Positions 30,801 to 32,183 of a stretch of 32,183 bases of DNA are shown in pieces; the stretch's first letter is position 1, and each line of letters opens with the position of its first letter. The DNA lies in the NCBI GenBank assembly GCA_945903305.1, contig CAMDOA010000031.1, positions 1 through 32,183 on the forward strand, given 5' to 3'. Both the position numbers and the translations under genes were made by a program. The notes beneath the pieces are model-generated. The model was not told the DNA's origin, ran no database searches, and saw nothing but the letters and a program-made list of their open reading frames with translations. This stretch comes from Chitinophaga pinensis (GTDB taxonomy: Bacteria > Bacteroidota > Bacteroidia > Chitinophagales > UBA10324).

Positions 30801-32183
30801 GCCATGGCACACGACTTTGGTGGTGGCGATGTATTTCAGAGTTTAACACTATCTCCGGGAAGCTATACCATTGTTATGCAATGGCAGGATGATATTTACT
30901 CAATCGGCCAAACATTAACCGGAACTGTAAATGATATGGATCTTTATCTCACAACAGATAATGGAATAACACTTTTCGGGTTTAACAGAAATAATTCAGG
31001 TGGTGATCCATTGGAGGTTATGCCATTTACCGTGGGTGGAACATCAAATGTTACGGCAAGTTTTTTAATAACAAGAGCTGCAGGTAACAGCCCGAATGTA
31101 AATTTCAAATACATTATTTTCAGAGGAGAAGGTGTGATAAACGAACACAACAATGGCACATCAACCATTGTTGGTCAAGCAAACTCAGCCGGTGCTATTT
31201 CCGTTGGCGCAGTACTATATACTAACACACCACCATACGGAGTTAACCCTCCTACTATTGCATCCTTTTCATCAACAGGTGGAAGTCTGGTAAATGGTAT
31301 AATCAGAAACAAACCTGATATATGCGCTCCAAATGGTGGCAATACTTCAGTATATATGGGTGGACCGAATTTCGATAACGATGCATTCCCCAATTTCTTT
31401 GGAACATCTGCTGCTGCGCCGCATGCTGCAGGTGTTGGAGCATTATTAATAAATGCAAAAAAGAAATTTTACAATCTTGATTTAGCACCATCAGAAGTTC
31501 GCAATATCATGCAGACTTATACTTATGAAATGGGAACACCTGGATTTGATTTTTCAACCGGATTTGGTTTCATACAAGCTGATTCGGCCATGCTTTCATT
31601 TGCGGCTCCTACTCCTGAAATAATTTCTGTTACGGCTGATACATCAGGCGGATTACAATTAGGTTTTGATTCAGTTAACATTATTGTAACCGGAAATTTT
31701 TTAACAACTCAATCAGTCATTTTATACAGAGGCGATTCAATAGCAACCATATACCTGAGTGGAACAGAATTGCAGGCAACCATACCACCGTTTTTCGGAA
31801 ACCCTCCGATTCAAATTTACACACCACCAATTGTATTGAATTTGAATGATGGCGGATATTCAGATACTGTTTTTCTTTTCTCACCGGTGAAAAAAGAAAT
31901 TGTGGTTACTGCTGAAAACAAATCGAAAAAATATGGGGAAGCACTTCCTGCATTCACCTCAATCATTACAGTTGATGGAGCATCATTCGCTTCATCAGGT
32001 TTAACTTTTTCAGAAACAGGTTTAGATAATCTGTACTATTTTACTCCTGCCACAAGTACCGGTGGAGTCGGTATTTATTTCATTCGCCCGAAAGTTGATT
32101 CTTTCGAAATCGGAATGCATGAATTATTTAATTATACTTTCATTGATGGCTTGCTGAATAATCAACCAATGCCGATTGTAATT
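27870..32183 (+). CDS. Giant secreted protein: adhesive-like domain, PKD/Ig-like repeats, Glu-type subtilase/S53-like protease, TIG and MBG domains (partial, 3' end outside window)
   Basis: I read this frame open for all 1438 codons to the window edge, so the protein is incomplete. Signal peptide about 1-31 (ends VDA-Q). Residues about 37-350 are Gly/Ser/Asn-rich and beta-helix-like, ending GTVYAPYAAINFG and FWSGTQVVISGG; they resemble adhesive domains such as DUF7305 or pAdhesive types, family unsure. Four PKD/Ig-like repeats follow (about 355-675). A propeptide-like region (677-811) precedes a subtilase-like domain (about 815-1240): Asp829 in GVISDSY, Glu874 in TDEGRAMLQIIHDIAP where subtilases have His, Asn955 in SAAGNYG, Ser1180 in FGTSAAAPHAAG. 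A PPC-like insert lies between Asn and Ser. TIG-like (about 1249-1340) and MBG-like (VTAENKSKKYGEALPAF) domains follow. The missing end probably carries a T9SS signal. Confidence 0.85.
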   Translation, partial: MKNFNRFTKGTKSIAAILFFIVSVTIKVDAQSPSILNYVLFSGPGGAGTTAPSSPGYGVHLGSPCIITNGNVGSNRFITTSGSGNFGGNLNSGGTIILSSSNTVSGKITAANSYSASGNILSVGTSANLGGNIDVNGNVTVSSGTVSGKVTHPNGTTYTGPTPSGGNVTGLPTFPTLPSLPPVTVFPAAGVSNITTTSTITPGTYGNIALSNNQVLTFNGPGVYVFNSINNGNNCSFVYNFNNIPTGDFLIYVHQDVYLGKFSGITANGGGANRIFCEIHGTGSVGGNAITINNGTAASRTKWLGTVYAPYAAINFGSGGNTDISGCFWSGTQVVISGGLSLNYIPFGPLCIPPVADAGIDKSFCVGGNTTIGSASVAGNTYSWSPSTGLSSSTVSNPTVSSVIAGATTYTLTVASGTCTSTDQVIVTVNTLPTISAGTAFTKTCTSNASGATIGETNVIGNTYSWSPSAGLSSSTISNPTANPSVTTTYTVTKTTTSTGCIATASVIVTVNNTPITVNAGTAFTKTCTSNSSGATIGELNVSGNSYIWNPSAGLSSSTISNPTANPSITTTYTLIKTNSSSGCSATASVIVSVNTVTPNANAGFDNAITCYYITAKLKGSSTTPNAQFNWTTSTGNIVSDGNTFSPTVNAVGDYTLTVTDPVNGCTTTDIATIFLGPCIYPYYPAPEGGKVNNLIGAELFSLYTNFGAPTDSLRDIFVLKTDSVWIEIITVEGQYNNCLGLMQTPGYGITNLVDNGPNSLLITGKFPISELKKLDSLPNLITYVRPVFPPILTSGVAYTNGDISMHSDFVRNGYDVKGAGVKVGVISDSYNKVPGNPALIDVLNGDLPGAGNPDYPTPVKVLQDFPFGVKTDEGRAMLQIIHDIAPAADLSFRTGVISPGNFAQGILQLALDTCDVIVDDVTFITEPFFTDGLVAQAVDYVTSQGVTYFSAAGNYGSKSYQNVFSPVAAPGSLAGSAMAHDFGGGDVFQSLTLSPGSYTIVMQWQDDIYSIGQTLTGTVNDMDLYLTTDNGITLFGFNRNNSGGDPLEVMPFTVGGTSNVTASFLITRAAGNSPNVNFKYIIFRGEGVINEHNNGTSTIVGQANSAGAISVGAVLYTNTPPYGVNPPTIASFSSTGGSLVNGIIRNKPDICAPNGGNTSVYMGGPNFDNDAFPNFFGTSAAAPHAAGVGALLINAKKKFYNLDLAPSEVRNIMQTYTYEMGTPGFDFSTGFGFIQADSAMLSFAAPTPEIISVTADTSGGLQLGFDSVNIIVTGNFLTTQSVILYRGDSIATIYLSGTELQATIPPFFGNPPIQIYTPPIVLNLNDGGYSDTVFLFSPVKKEIVVTAENKSKKYGEALPAFTSIITVDGASFASSGLTFSETGLDNLYYFTPATSTGGVGIYFIRPKVDSFEIGMHELFNYTFIDGLLNNQPMPIVI
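28941..29895 (+). repeat. Four tandem PKD/Ig-like coding repeats, period about 237-249 bases
   Basis: Units begin near 28941, 29178, 29427 and 29676 (offsets 237, 249 and 249 bases). Units 2 and 3 are nearly the same at DNA level, including an identical stretch around 29274-29311 and 29523-29560. Units 1-3 share the protein core Y-S/I-W-x-P-S-x-G-L-S-S-S-T; unit 4 is diverged (VGDYTLTVTDPVNGC). Confidence 0.75.

Noticed and set aside
30944-31491. Minus-strand open frames across the protease domain
   Set aside because: They are shadows of the uninterrupted plus-strand frame, which carries the Ser motif and continues to the window edge.

Overview
The window reads as a chromosomal segment from a free-living Bacteroidota. 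The DNA is AT-rich. It encodes a type IX secretion system (T9SS) component (PorQ-like) and several secreted proteins ending in T9SS sorting domains of both types (Por_Secre_tail-like and gliding-motility CHU_C-like). Several genes are preceded by the Bacteroidota -7 promoter element TANNTTTG, and start codons are rarely preceded by a Shine-Dalgarno sequence. I cannot place it more finely than an environmental Bacteroidota. I see no rRNA, tRNA, CRISPR array, transposase or phage gene.

Layout. 1-2.0 kb: a GH3-family acyl-adenylate enzyme and a DUF2007 protein. 2.1-5.3 kb: a secreted lysyl-oxidase-like quinoprotein with a T9SS tail, a terminator, and a periplasmic TonB-C protein. 5.3-7.7 kb: a divergent signalling cluster, made of a cyclic-nucleotide-domain/SpoIIE phosphatase facing SiaB-like kinase and SiaC-like phosphoprotein genes. 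Together these look like a complete partner switch. 7.8-12.7 kb: housekeeping genes (PepD dipeptidase, DUF1415, short DUF1456, phosphoglucosamine mutase, EamA transporter). 12.7-17.3 kb, minus strand: a beta-propeller protein, a CotH/lamin-tail T9SS cargo and PorQ. 17.5-20.6 kb: malate dehydrogenase with an unusual terminator, a retropepsin-like protein, and a haem/YVTN-propeller lipoprotein. 20.6-23.0 kb: a SanA-like protein, a sirtuin-NUDIX pair and a one-domain asparaginase-like protein. 23.2-26.2 kb: a lamin-tail/Calx-beta T9SS cargo and an outer-membrane protein whose signal-peptide codons contain a textbook terminator hairpin. 26.2-27.5 kb: a CorC/HlyC-type membrane protein. 27.9 kb to the window edge: a giant secreted protein, still open at the end, combining an adhesive-like beta-rich region, four PKD/Ig-like repeats, a subtilase-fold protease with Glu in place of the catalytic His, a TIG-like domain and an MBG-like domain.

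Much of the window serves the cell surface: T9SS cargo, the secretion component, envelope proteins and transporters. The strongest leads are four. (1) The LOX-like protein has both residues needed for the lysine tyrosylquinone cofactor. (2) The Sia-like switch has no diguanylate cyclase beside it. (3) The protease in the last reading frame has a Ser-Glu-Asp arrangement in a subtilase frame. (4) A terminator is buried inside the 5' coding region of the 25.1 kb gene. All family names come from motif reading alone; no database search was possible.
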